This document shows positions 1-6,842 of a stretch of 10,653 nucleotides of DNA, piece after piece. Origin of the DNA: Bacteroidales bacterium UBA2559 (GTDB lineage: Bacteria > Bacteroidota > Bacteroidia > Bacteroidales > Bacteroidaceae); assembly GCA_002340405.1 (NCBI GenBank), contig DDLZ01000097.1, positions 76,041-86,693 on the forward strand. Reading direction: 5' to 3'. Position 1 is the stretch's first letter. Each line of letters starts with the position of its first letter. Both the position numbers and the translations under genes were made by a program. The notes under the pieces were generated by a model. It did not search any database. It was given only the letters and a program-made list of their open reading frames with translations, and was not told the DNA's origin.

Positions 1-1
1 A

Positions 2-712
2 TTCGTTGACAGCGACGATGAGTTGGTCCCGGGTACTTTGGCGGGAAATATGGAATGGGCGGGATCACATCCCGCCACGGACCTTATAGAGTTTCCCGTT
101 ACGGTACATTACGGTTCTCCCGAATCTCTCACGGTTAATTTTGAACCTACAACAGTTAGCGGTAACCGGATTTTCCGGCACTGGATTGAGAATGAGGGAT
201 ACCGCCATTGTTACGCCTGCAACAAGCTCTTCCGCCGTAGGCTGTTTGACAATATCAGGTTTCCCGAAGGCGAAACCTTTGAAGATGCTGCCATACTCCC
301 CGATATATTACACCTGTGCAGAGAGGTAAGATACTCGGACAGAGGGCGTTATCTCTACCACAAATCCGAAGGCAGCATCACCCGCACATACAGGTTCAAA
401 AATCAGGAACCGCTCTTCAGGCACAACTTCAGACTGTTACGGGAAATATCGGATCCCGGCGTTGATGAGATCCACAAAGTACGTCTGTGGAATGTCTGCC
501 TCAACCTCCTGATAGATCTCTGCCGCTGCCGGGATGCCGAACACACTTATCTGGAGTCCAATGCGAAACAGTTAAGTCTATACAGGCCGCGTTTCGGTGC
601 ACTTTTAAGTTCAGGACTTCCTCTCAAGCAGGTATTTAAATCGGTTTCAGCATCAATATTGGGTGCAAAGAGTTTTTGTAATTTTATGGCGCTTAAAAAA
701 TACCCGTCATGA
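2..712 (+). CDS. Glycosyltransferase family 2 protein, 5' end outside the window
   Basis: Probable transfer of a sugar from a nucleotide donor onto a growing surface glycan at the cytoplasmic membrane face. The reading frame is open from base 2 and begins FVDSDDE, the metal/nucleotide-binding DxD segment that normally lies about 85-95 residues into a GT2 domain. The true start is therefore upstream of the window, and the TTG at 23 is not a start. Downstream, FEDAAILP fits the acidic ED motif of GT2 enzymes (catalytic-base region), and the C-terminal part is helical and rich in Arg and Leu, as in many Bacteroidetes capsule or LPS transferases. Its stop overlaps the next start by 4 bases (ATGA), so it is the upstream member of a translationally coupled three-gene run. 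Family assignment is secure; donor and acceptor cannot be read from sequence. Confidence 0.9.
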   Translation, partial: FVDSDDELVPGTLAGNMEWAGSHPATDLIEFPVTVHYGSPESLTVNFEPTTVSGNRIFRHWIENEGYRHCYACNKLFRRRLFDNIRFPEGETFEDAAILPDILHLCREVRYSDRGRYLYHKSEGSITRTYRFKNQEPLFRHNFRLLREISDPGVDEIHKVRLWNVCLNLLIDLCRCRDAEHTYLESNAKQLSLYRPRFGALLSSGLPLKQVFKSVSASILGAKSFCNFMALKKYPS

Positions 713-1686
713 TATCGGTAATCATACCATACTACAATCCCGACCAAAACATAGCGACCGAAAAATTGCTCAAAAGAGCCATAAGGTCTGCCTGTGACAG
801 TCTGGACGGTGTTGCCGCCTACGAGATTCTGATTGTCAATGACGGCTCGCCCGGAGATCCTGTTCTGGATGAATTTGAAGATAAACCTCTCATCTACATT
901 AGACGTGAGCACAATATGTTGGGAGCAGCCAGAAATACCGGCATAGATAATGCATCGGGTAATCTGCTGACATTTCTCGATGCCGACGATTTCTACTATC
1001 CGGGCGCTCTGGCTCTCTGTATCAGAAAGATGGAAGAGAGCGGAGCCGATCTGCTGGGATTCGGCATCAAACCCACCTCTTGCGGCAGCGATATCTGCAA
1101 TATAAAAAGCGGAACTCCCTCTTTTTCGGGACCTATGACAGGTAACGAATATATGCGCCGATACAACCTGTTCGGAAGCGCCTGCCGCTATCTGATAAGC
1201 ACCTCACTCATAAAAGAGCATGGACTTCGATTTATGGAAAATTCCTATATCGAAGATGAGGAATTTACTCCCAGGATGATGTTCTACAGTCACAGATATA
1301 TCCATACGGACTTTCCGGTCTATGCATACTATATTCGCGACGGTTCCATCATAACCTCCTATTCGCCCGAAAAGAGTGAACAAAAATCCCGGGATACATT
1401 GAAGGCTCTCAGGCATCTTATCGCCTTCAGAGACAAACATCTCGCTGAACCTCATGACGGTTTGAACCGTAAAATAAGTTATCTGGCAATGGACCACCTA
1501 AGGCGTACCCTGCGGCGTGACGATTGGCGCGAAGCTGCAGCAAAACAGGTTGAAAATCTTTCGGCTCTGGGGGCTTTCCCGTTGCGCGACAACGGTTACT
1601 CATTAAAGTTCAAGCTGTTTTCAAGATTATCAACAAGCCGCGCAGGTCTGCTCCTGCTTCATATTGCCGAAAAAAGATACAAATGA
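709..1686 (+). CDS. Glycosyltransferase family 2 protein
   Basis: A complete 325-residue GT2 (GT-A fold) enzyme, presumably adding one sugar in the same surface glycan as its neighbours. Visible motifs are the N-terminal beta strand and donor site (ISVIIPYYN, residues 2-10), VNDGS at 43-47, the DxD segment FLDADD at 89-94, and IEDEEF at 181-186, which fits the acidic catalytic region. There is no membrane segment, so it should be cytosolic or peripheral. The start is fixed by ATGA overlap with the preceding gene, and the stop overlaps the following gene in the same way, indicating a tight operon. The short C-terminal part (about 215-325) is variable and helical, as usual in this family. Specificity is unknown. 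Confidence 0.93.
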   Translation: MISVIIPYYNPDQNIATEKLLKRAIRSACDSLDGVAAYEILIVNDGSPGDPVLDEFEDKPLIYIRREHNMLGAARNTGIDNASGNLLTFLDADDFYYPGALALCIRKMEESGADLLGFGIKPTSCGSDICNIKSGTPSFSGPMTGNEYMRRYNLFGSACRYLISTSLIKEHGLRFMENSYIEDEEFTPRMMFYSHRYIHTDFPVYAYYIRDGSIITSYSPEKSEQKSRDTLKALRHLIAFRDKHLAEPHDGLNRKISYLAMDHLRRTLRRDDWREAAAKQVENLSALGAFPLRDNGYSLKFKLFSRLSTSRAGLLLLHIAEKRYK

Positions 1687-2795
1687 AAATACTGCTTTTA
1701 GGTGAATACAGCAACGTACACAACACTCTGGCTCAAGGCCTGAGGAGTATCGGACAAGAGGTATGCGTTGCAAGCGACGGCGACGACTGGAAAGATTACC
1801 CGCGCGACATTGACCTCTACCGCAATCCCTCCCGCCGGCTCAACTTTGCGGGACGTCTCCTTAAAGCTCTGCCCAAAATGAGAGGGTATGACATTGTCCA
1901 GATTATCAATCCCATGTTCTTGGAACTGAAGGCAGAACATATATTTTCTATCTATAAATACCTTAGACGGCACAACGGAAAAATTGTTCTCGGGGCTTTC
2001 GGAATGGACTATTATTGGGTAAGCATAAATTCTAATATACGTCCGCTCCGATACAGCGATTTTAATTTCGGGGAGACCATCCGCACGGACCCCGAAGCCG
2101 AAATACACCGTAAGGAGTGGATAGGAACGACAAAAGAGAGATTAAACCGTATGATAGCCGGGGATTGCGACGGCATAGTGGCGGGACTCTACGAATATTG
2201 GGCTACATACCGCGAAATAACTGATGCAGGACGCAACGGAAAGCCTATTCACGACAAGATGACTTTTATCCCCTTTCCCATCGTTTTGCCCGACAGGCCC
2301 AACCTCTCATTCAGTGGAGGACCGGTCAGACTATTTGTAGGTATCAGCAGGAATCGGTCGGCCTACAAGGGAACCGACATAATGCTCCGGGCAGCCCGCG
2401 ATGTACGGTCAGTTCATCCAAAAAAGGTTGAAATAAATATAGCCGAAGGGGTCTCTTTTGAACAGTACAATAAAATGATGGATGGAAGCGATGCCATCCT
2501 GGACCAGTTGTACAGCTATACCCCGTCAATGAATTCGCTTCTTGCGATGTCAAAAGGCATCATTAATATTGGCGGCGGTGAGCCTGAAAACTACTCCATA
2601 CTCGGCGAAAACAACCTGAGACCAATAGTAAATGTAAAGCCGAATTACGACAGCGTATATTCCAAAATTGAAGAACTCATTACTTCACCTGAAGCAATAC
2701 CCGAACTGAAACGTCAATCGGTGGAATATATAAGGCGGCATCATGACTATATCAAAGTAGCCTCGGAATATTTGGATTTTTACAACTCTATCTGA
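1683..2795 (+). CDS. GT-B type glycosyltransferase (GT4-like)
   Basis: A 370-residue protein that looks like a GT-B fold transferase with two Rossmann-like halves. The N-terminal half opens with MKILLLGEYSNVHNTLAQGL, a typical acceptor-side strand-loop-helix. The C-terminal half starts near residue 215 with VRLFVGISRNR followed by YKGTD, the usual start of the donor-binding domain in GT4-like enzymes. A Gly/Glu-rich stretch, GGGEPENYSILGEN, lies where GT4 enzymes bind the nucleotide sugar, but the classical EX7E motif is not obvious, so the family is less certain than for the GT2 genes. It starts in an ATGA overlap with the upstream GT2 gene. It is the last gene of the operon, ending only 3 bases from the convergent acyltransferase gene. 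Confidence 0.85.
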   Translation: MKILLLGEYSNVHNTLAQGLRSIGQEVCVASDGDDWKDYPRDIDLYRNPSRRLNFAGRLLKALPKMRGYDIVQIINPMFLELKAEHIFSIYKYLRRHNGKIVLGAFGMDYYWVSINSNIRPLRYSDFNFGETIRTDPEAEIHRKEWIGTTKERLNRMIAGDCDGIVAGLYEYWATYREITDAGRNGKPIHDKMTFIPFPIVLPDRPNLSFSGGPVRLFVGISRNRSAYKGTDIMLRAARDVRSVHPKKVEINIAEGVSFEQYNKMMDGSDAILDQLYSYTPSMNSLLAMSKGIINIGGGEPENYSILGENNLRPIVNVKPNYDSVYSKIEELITSPEAIPELKRQSVEYIRRHHDYIKVASEYLDFYNSI

Positions 2796-2798
2796 CCT

Positions 2799-4124
2799 TT
2801 AAAACAGATCCTTGTAATCGGGAGCCTTGTGTTTACGGAATTTCCAACGCAGGTCGGACAGTACCCGTCTGGCAAACGAACCATAATCGTACAAATACCT
2901 GAGTGACGGTATCGACAAGAGCAAACAGGCCAGCGCGAACTGCCAGGGAAGAAAAGTAAAATATAGAACTATCCACAGAATAAACGAGATTGGAGAAAGT
3001 GCAAATCTGGCAGCAAATCTGGCAGAATTGTAGAATGCATCATCCTGTATCCTTGATAACAGAATCACTGTAGGAACCCAAATAAGAGCGCTTGCCAGAG
3101 CGCTAAACATATAATAGGGCAATCCCGCCAGCATAATAAAGAACTTTATCAGAATCTTTCCCCACCCCTTTTCATCGGATATTGAATAGACGGAGATACC
3201 GTTTTGAATACGCCATAAACGGAACCGTTCTATCTTATATAACAGCTCTCCCGTTTTTTTCGGTTCTTTTTCCCTAAGCCCGATAACTTCGTCAACCAGA
3301 CTCTTGTTAACCGCCAGATTGCGCATTAGCCCTTTCAGCTTCTTGCCGGTAGAAGACTCGACCTTTTTCAGGGTTTTAAAAAATGTCTTCTTTTCGGCAG
3401 CCTTCAATTTGACATACTCCCATATAACGTCATAATCATCGTCGTCGGGAATAAACGTTATCAGTTCTGCCAGTTTCTCCGTCAGTAAAGCACGGAGTTT
3501 TTGCATCTGAACCGGCCGGGGTTCATCATCGTTGGCACGGATGAAAGCACTCACATCGATGGGTTTGCCGAATTTTACAAGCACGGTCGAACGGAATCTG
3601 AAATAATCCCCGTACTCAAGACCGATAGGCAGGATATATACCGGGCGGTTTTTATCGGAATTATCATATACCGAATAGGCTATATGGAAGATCCCTTTAC
3701 TAAGTTTCAGCAGTGAATGTTTGGGTCTGTGAGTGGCCTCCGGATAGATTACCAGAGGAACATTGTCCAATAGGATATCGGTTGCCTGAGCTATAACCTC
3801 ATCGTTTTTTTTGACTGAATTCAGACCGTCCCGGATGCGGTATATCGGGATTATTTTCAGAAATTCAAGCCATTTTAAGGCCGATTTCTTTTTGAAAATA
3901 TCGGCACGCGCCATATATACTTTCTGACCCGGTGTCGCCGATAGTACCACCAGCGGATCCATAAGAGCATTAGTATGGTTTGATGCCCATATTGTACTGC
4001 CATCCGAAGGGATGTTTTCGATCCCCTCGACCTGATATTTTTTGTATGAACTCTTTACTGACCAGTCAACAAAAAACTTGACAAAGAAATATTTGAAACT
4101 GCCGCTCTGTATTTTCCTTTTCAT
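2799..4124 (-). CDS. PlsC-like acyltransferase with C-terminal membrane region
   Basis: A 441-residue lysophospholipid acyltransferase-family protein. The PlsC domain covers about residues 30-210. NHTNALMD supplies the catalytic His50 and Asp56, with five residues between them rather than the usual four. PEATH at 128-132 stands where most members have PEGTR, and LSKGIF follows at 141-146. A charged helical region (about 205-310) precedes hydrophobic stretches at about 324-357 and 377-406, probably two to four membrane segments. The protein is much longer than a standalone PlsC (about 240 residues). The likely reaction is acyl transfer to a lyso-phospholipid or other membrane lipid acceptor; the substrate cannot be stated. 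The start overlaps the stop of the SBF transporter gene by 4 bases, so the two are coupled. Some Bacteroidetes PlsC homologues acylate amino-acid lipids, so PlsC itself is not assumed. Confidence 0.88.
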   Translation of the reverse strand: MKRKIQSGSFKYFFVKFFVDWSVKSSYKKYQVEGIENIPSDGSTIWASNHTNALMDPLVVLSATPGQKVYMARADIFKKKSALKWLEFLKIIPIYRIRDGLNSVKKNDEVIAQATDILLDNVPLVIYPEATHRPKHSLLKLSKGIFHIAYSVYDNSDKNRPVYILPIGLEYGDYFRFRSTVLVKFGKPIDVSAFIRANDDEPRPVQMQKLRALLTEKLAELITFIPDDDDYDVIWEYVKLKAAEKKTFFKTLKKVESSTGKKLKGLMRNLAVNKSLVDEVIGLREKEPKKTGELLYKIERFRLWRIQNGISVYSISDEKGWGKILIKFFIMLAGLPYYMFSALASALIWVPTVILLSRIQDDAFYNSARFAARFALSPISFILWIVLYFTFLPWQFALACLLLSIPSLRYLYDYGSFARRVLSDLRWKFRKHKAPDYKDLF

Positions 4125-5104
4125 CTTTTTACATTACGTTTTGACAGACCGACCGAATCGAAACTCGTAAAACGGAATATACCCGATACAAGTAACCCGG
4201 AAATGATATGCCATATCCCCCACCATGCCGTTACAAAGACCATTCCGCCTTTAATTATTTCAGGCGGAAATATATTGGTGTTGAAGAGAAGTATGAGTCC
4301 CAACCCCGAATTCTGTATTCCCACTCCAAGTGTAACTGCCCGACGGTCCTTGACGGGAACAGACCCTATTGTGGCGCCGACATAACCTATCAACAATCCG
4401 CAGAAGTTATGGACCAGAACCAAAACAAATACGATTCCTATATATTTGCCGAACAGGTTGAAATTCTGTGAAAGCATCATGACTACAATACCTATAAAAA
4501 TGGCAATTGAAGCATATCGCATTATCTCTTTCAGCCGGTCTGTCACTTTAGGAGCGAACCTTACCGTAAGAAGTCCCAAAAGGATAGGAATTCCTATTAT
4601 AATGATTACGGTATATGAAACCAGCAGAGGTGAGACCTGAAGAGTACGAAGCACACTTCCGGCGGCTGCATCAAAATATTTCACATACAAGCCGCCCCAG
4701 ATAGCATAATTGATGGGAGTAAAAATAGGAGCGCCCATAGTAGTGATTGCGTTCATTATCACCGAAAGTTCAGTGTTGCCTTTTGAAAACGAGGTCATAA
4801 AGTTAGATACCGCCCCACCCGGACATGCCGCCACAAGTATCAACCCCATAGCAACCGTCGCCGACAGGATATTATGCAATACAGCACAAAGCAGGAAGGT
4901 AAAAAAAGGCAGAACCACCCACTGACATACAAGTCCTATAAAAAGTGAACGCGGACGATTGAGCACGCTCCGGAAGAAATGGGGTTTTAGACCCAGTGCT
5001 ACACCATACATCACGAATACCATAAACAATCCCAACAAACGGGTTCCCGTCTGATTGAAACTGATAGTCTCCGTATCTAACTGTTGTAACAGATCTACGT
5101 ACAT
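4121..5104 (-). CDS. Bile acid:sodium symporter (SBF/BASS) family transporter
   Basis: A 327-residue polytopic inner-membrane protein of the SBF family (TC 2.A.28), normally Na+-coupled uptake of organic anions. Hydrophobic segments run along the whole length. Family signatures are ACPGGAVSN at residues 93-101, the GNTELSV segment at 109-115 and GVGIQNSGLG at 260-269. The start is placed at 5104 (MYVDLLQQLD, like other Bacteroidetes members). A longer frame from 5146 would put the promoter -7 box inside the coding region. Two residues that bind sodium in characterised homologues appear changed: the helix-9 Glu is Gly260 and the helix-4 Thr is Asn118. It is the first gene of an operon with the acyltransferase (4-base overlap). 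The transported substrate is unknown, and bile acid should not be assumed. Confidence 0.9.
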   Translation of the reverse strand: MYVDLLQQLDTETISFNQTGTRLLGLFMVFVMYGVALGLKPHFFRSVLNRPRSLFIGLVCQWVVLPFFTFLLCAVLHNILSATVAMGLILVAACPGGAVSNFMTSFSKGNTELSVIMNAITTMGAPIFTPINYAIWGGLYVKYFDAAAGSVLRTLQVSPLLVSYTVIIIIGIPILLGLLTVRFAPKVTDRLKEIMRYASIAIFIGIVVMMLSQNFNLFGKYIGIVFVLVLVHNFCGLLIGYVGATIGSVPVKDRRAVTLGVGIQNSGLGLILLFNTNIFPPEIIKGGMVFVTAWWGIWHIISGLLVSGIFRFTSFDSVGLSKRNVKR

Positions 5105-5134
5105 TGATTGTCGATCTTCCTCGAATTCAGTCTG

Positions 5135-5166
5135 CAAACTTAACAAATATCATCCGAATGTCCAAA
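5135..5166 (-). promoter_or_regulatory. Promoter of the SBF transporter/acyltransferase operon
   Basis: Read on the minus strand, TTTG (5166-5163), 20 bases, then TAAGTTTG (5142-5135) match the Bacteroidetes -33/-7 consensus TTTG...TAnnTTTG. Transcription would begin around 5129, giving a leader of about 25 bases to the ATG at 5104. The -7 box decides the start codon, because it lies downstream of the alternative start at 5146. Confidence 0.7.
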
Positions 5167-5183
5167 ATCTGCAGCAACGATTG

Positions 5184-5191
5184 TATATTCG
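5184..5191 (+). promoter_or_regulatory. rlmH: Possible -7 box for rlmH
   Basis: TATATTCG matches TAnnTTTG at all but one fixed position and lies 26 bases before the rlmH ATG. No TTTG is found at the expected -33 distance, so this is a weak candidate. It is listed because the 113-base divergent gap should hold a promoter in each direction. Confidence 0.3.
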
Positions 5192-5217
5192 TGGTTGAAA
5201 CTTATAGAATTCTGATT

Positions 5218-5691
5218 ATGAACATAATTCTTATTGTAGTAGGCAAAACGGATGAAGAGTGGCTCAGCAAAGGCATAGAGGAGTACAAAACCCGTATAGG
5301 ACGCTTCATACGCTTTGATATTCAGGTCATTCCCGACCTCAAAAAGACCCGCAACACAAACACCGAGGTCCAGAAAACGCTTGAAGGGGAGAGGATTTTA
5401 AAATTGCTCCGACCTTCCGATGAGGTAGTCCTGCTCGATGAAAAAGGAGCCGGCATGAGCTCATCCGATATGGCTTCATGGCTGGAAAAACGTCTTACAC
5501 AATCTGCAAAGAGATTGGTGTTCATAATTGGAGGGCCTTACGGATTTTCCCCTGAGATATATGGACGTGCTTCGGAAAAACTGTCGCTGTCACGCATGAC
5601 ATTTTCACACCAAATGGTAAGACTGATCTTTACCGAACAACTCTACAGGGCATTCTCAATCATCAACAATCTGCCCTATCATCACGACTAG
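5218..5691 (+). CDS. rlmH: 23S rRNA (pseudouridine-1915-N3)-methyltransferase RlmH
   Basis: A small SPOUT-class methyltransferase that uses SAM to methylate N3 of pseudouridine 1915 in helix 69 of 23S rRNA, on the assembled ribosome. The 157-residue length is typical. Family marks are the start MNIILIVVGK, LLDEKG at residues 72-77, the trefoil-knot SAM-binding loop IGGPYGF at 104-110, His131 in MTFSHQMVR, and the C-terminal LPYHHD. The ATG at 5218 was chosen because the frame upstream to 5104 adds 38 residues unlike the family and runs across the divergent promoter region. The gene is monocistronic here, divergent from the transporter and convergent with the aminotransferase gene. Its homologue orfX is the SCCmec insertion site in staphylococci; no inserted element is visible here. 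Confidence 0.97.
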   Translation: MNIILIVVGKTDEEWLSKGIEEYKTRIGRFIRFDIQVIPDLKKTRNTNTEVQKTLEGERILKLLRPSDEVVLLDEKGAGMSSSDMASWLEKRLTQSAKRLVFIIGGPYGFSPEIYGRASEKLSLSRMTFSHQMVRLIFTEQLYRAFSIINNLPYHHD

Positions 5692-5735
5692 ACCCATTCA
5701 ACTGCGCTGTTTTTTCTGTCGTCACTCGGCAAAGT

Positions 5736-6839
5736 TCAACTAAACCCGTTTACAGCATCAATGATCGTACGGACCTCCTTTTCCGTTAAAACGGGATTTA
5801 TGGGAAGACTCAGTTCAGTGGCGTGAATCTTTTCCGTCACAGGCAGACTAAGGTTATTGAACATACTGTAACACTGCTGTTTATGAGGCGGAACAGGATA
5901 ATGGATCAGAGTCTCCACTCCTTTGCAGTAGAGGTGTTCCTGCAATTCGTCTCTCCTTTTACAAAAAATCGGGAACTGATGCCATACGTTTGACTGCTCG
6001 GGAAGTATATCCGGGAAATTTATCAGAGGATTATCTATTCCCTCCATGTACATTGCGGCTACCCGTCTTCGAGCCTCATTATCCTTGTCCAGATAACGCA
6101 ATTTTACCCTGAGTACGGCTGCCTGGATCTCATCCATACGGCTGTTGCGGCCACAGTACCGGAACAGATACTTTTCACTCGACCCATAGTTGGCCAAAGT
6201 GCGTATCACATCGGCCAGAATTCCGTCATCGGTCGTTACAGCTCCGGCATCGCCCAAAGCTCCCAGGTTCTTTCCGGGATAGAAGCTGTGACCTGCCGCA
6301 TCGCCCAAAGAGCCTGTCCTGCGACCGTTCAGAGTCATGCATCCGTGCGCCTGCGCATTGTCTTCTATAAGTTTAAGACCATTTTTCATGCAAAAATCGG
6401 CCATCTCTCCCGACCACGATATACGCCCGTACAGATGGACAGTCATCAACGCCTTGGTTCGAGGCGTTATCAGTCTCTCCAACTGACGCTCGTCTATGAC
6501 AAGCGTACTTAATCCCGGCTCAACCAAAACCGGCTTCAGTCCGTTGTCGGTAATGGCAAGTATGGATGCAACAAAGGTATTGGCAGGAACCAGCACCTCA
6601 TCGCCGGGCTCCATTACGCCCAACTCAATATATGCCCTCAGTATCAGCCACAAGGCATCCAGCCCGGATGCACAAGTCACGCAGTTCCCGGTCTGCGTGA
6701 ATTCCGAATAGTCATACTCAAAACCGCGCACTTCGGTTCCCGTCAGATACCTGCCGCTCTCAACGACACGCAGCACCGCCTTGCGGATCTCATCGGAATA
6801 CCTCCCGTTCAGTTTATCAAGTGGCAGAAATTTTATCAT
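5736..6839 (-). CDS. DegT/DnrJ/EryC1/StrS-family sugar aminotransferase (FdtB/QdtB-like)
   Basis: A PLP-dependent enzyme of 367 residues. Visible features are the cofactor-anchoring ASGLDAL (57-63), EDNAQAHG (159-166) whose Asp160 contacts the pyridine nitrogen, and [16 protein letters not shown] (184-199) with Lys190 as the Schiff-base lysine. [17 protein letters not shown] (231-247) is the usual substrate/dimer segment. All catalytic residues look intact. The gene starts 3 bases after the stop of the ketoisomerase-acyltransferase gene, so the substrate is probably the dTDP-3-keto-6-deoxyhexose made by that protein. The predicted reaction is glutamate-dependent amination to dTDP-3-amino-3,6-dideoxy-galactose (FdtB) or -glucose (QdtB). 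The 3-amino position is inferred from the neighbour; 4-aminotransferases belong to the same family. Confidence 0.92.
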   Translation of the reverse strand: MIKFLPLDKLNGRYSDEIRKAVLRVVESGRYLTGTEVRGFEYDYSEFTQTGNCVTCASGLDALWLILRAYIELGVMEPGDEVLVPANTFVASILAITDNGLKPVLVEPGLSTLVIDERQLERLITPRTKALMTVHLYGRISWSGEMADFCMKNGLKLIEDNAQAHGCMTLNGRRTGSLGDAAGHSFYPGKNLGALGDAGAVTTDDGILADVIRTLANYGSSEKYLFRYCGRNSRMDEIQAAVLRVKLRYLDKDNEARRRVAAMYMEGIDNPLINFPDILPEQSNVWHQFPIFCKRRDELQEHLYCKGVETLIHYPVPPHKQQCYSMFNNLSLPVTEKIHATELSLPINPVLTEKEVRTIIDAVNGFS

Positions 6840-6842
6840 ACT

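Noticed and set aside
547..912. 121-residue open frame on the minus strand
   Set aside because: It is antisense to the junction of two overlapping GT2 genes, with no protein family features.
1698..2108. 136-residue open frame on the minus strand
   Set aside because: It is a shadow of the GT-B glycosyltransferase gene, with no recognisable motifs.
5105..5146. N-terminal extension of the SBF transporter by 14 residues
   Set aside because: It contains the predicted -7 box TAAGTTTG, and the residues from 5104 match the usual Bacteroidetes start of the family.
5104..5217. N-terminal extension of rlmH by 38 residues
   Set aside because: The added residues do not resemble RlmH, the ATG at 5218 gives the normal 157-residue family length, and the extension crosses the divergent promoter region.
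5218..5691. rlmH 3' end as insertion site of an SCC-like element
   Set aside because: The adjacent genes are a normal sugar-biosynthesis operon with no recombinase and no flanking repeat of the rlmH end.
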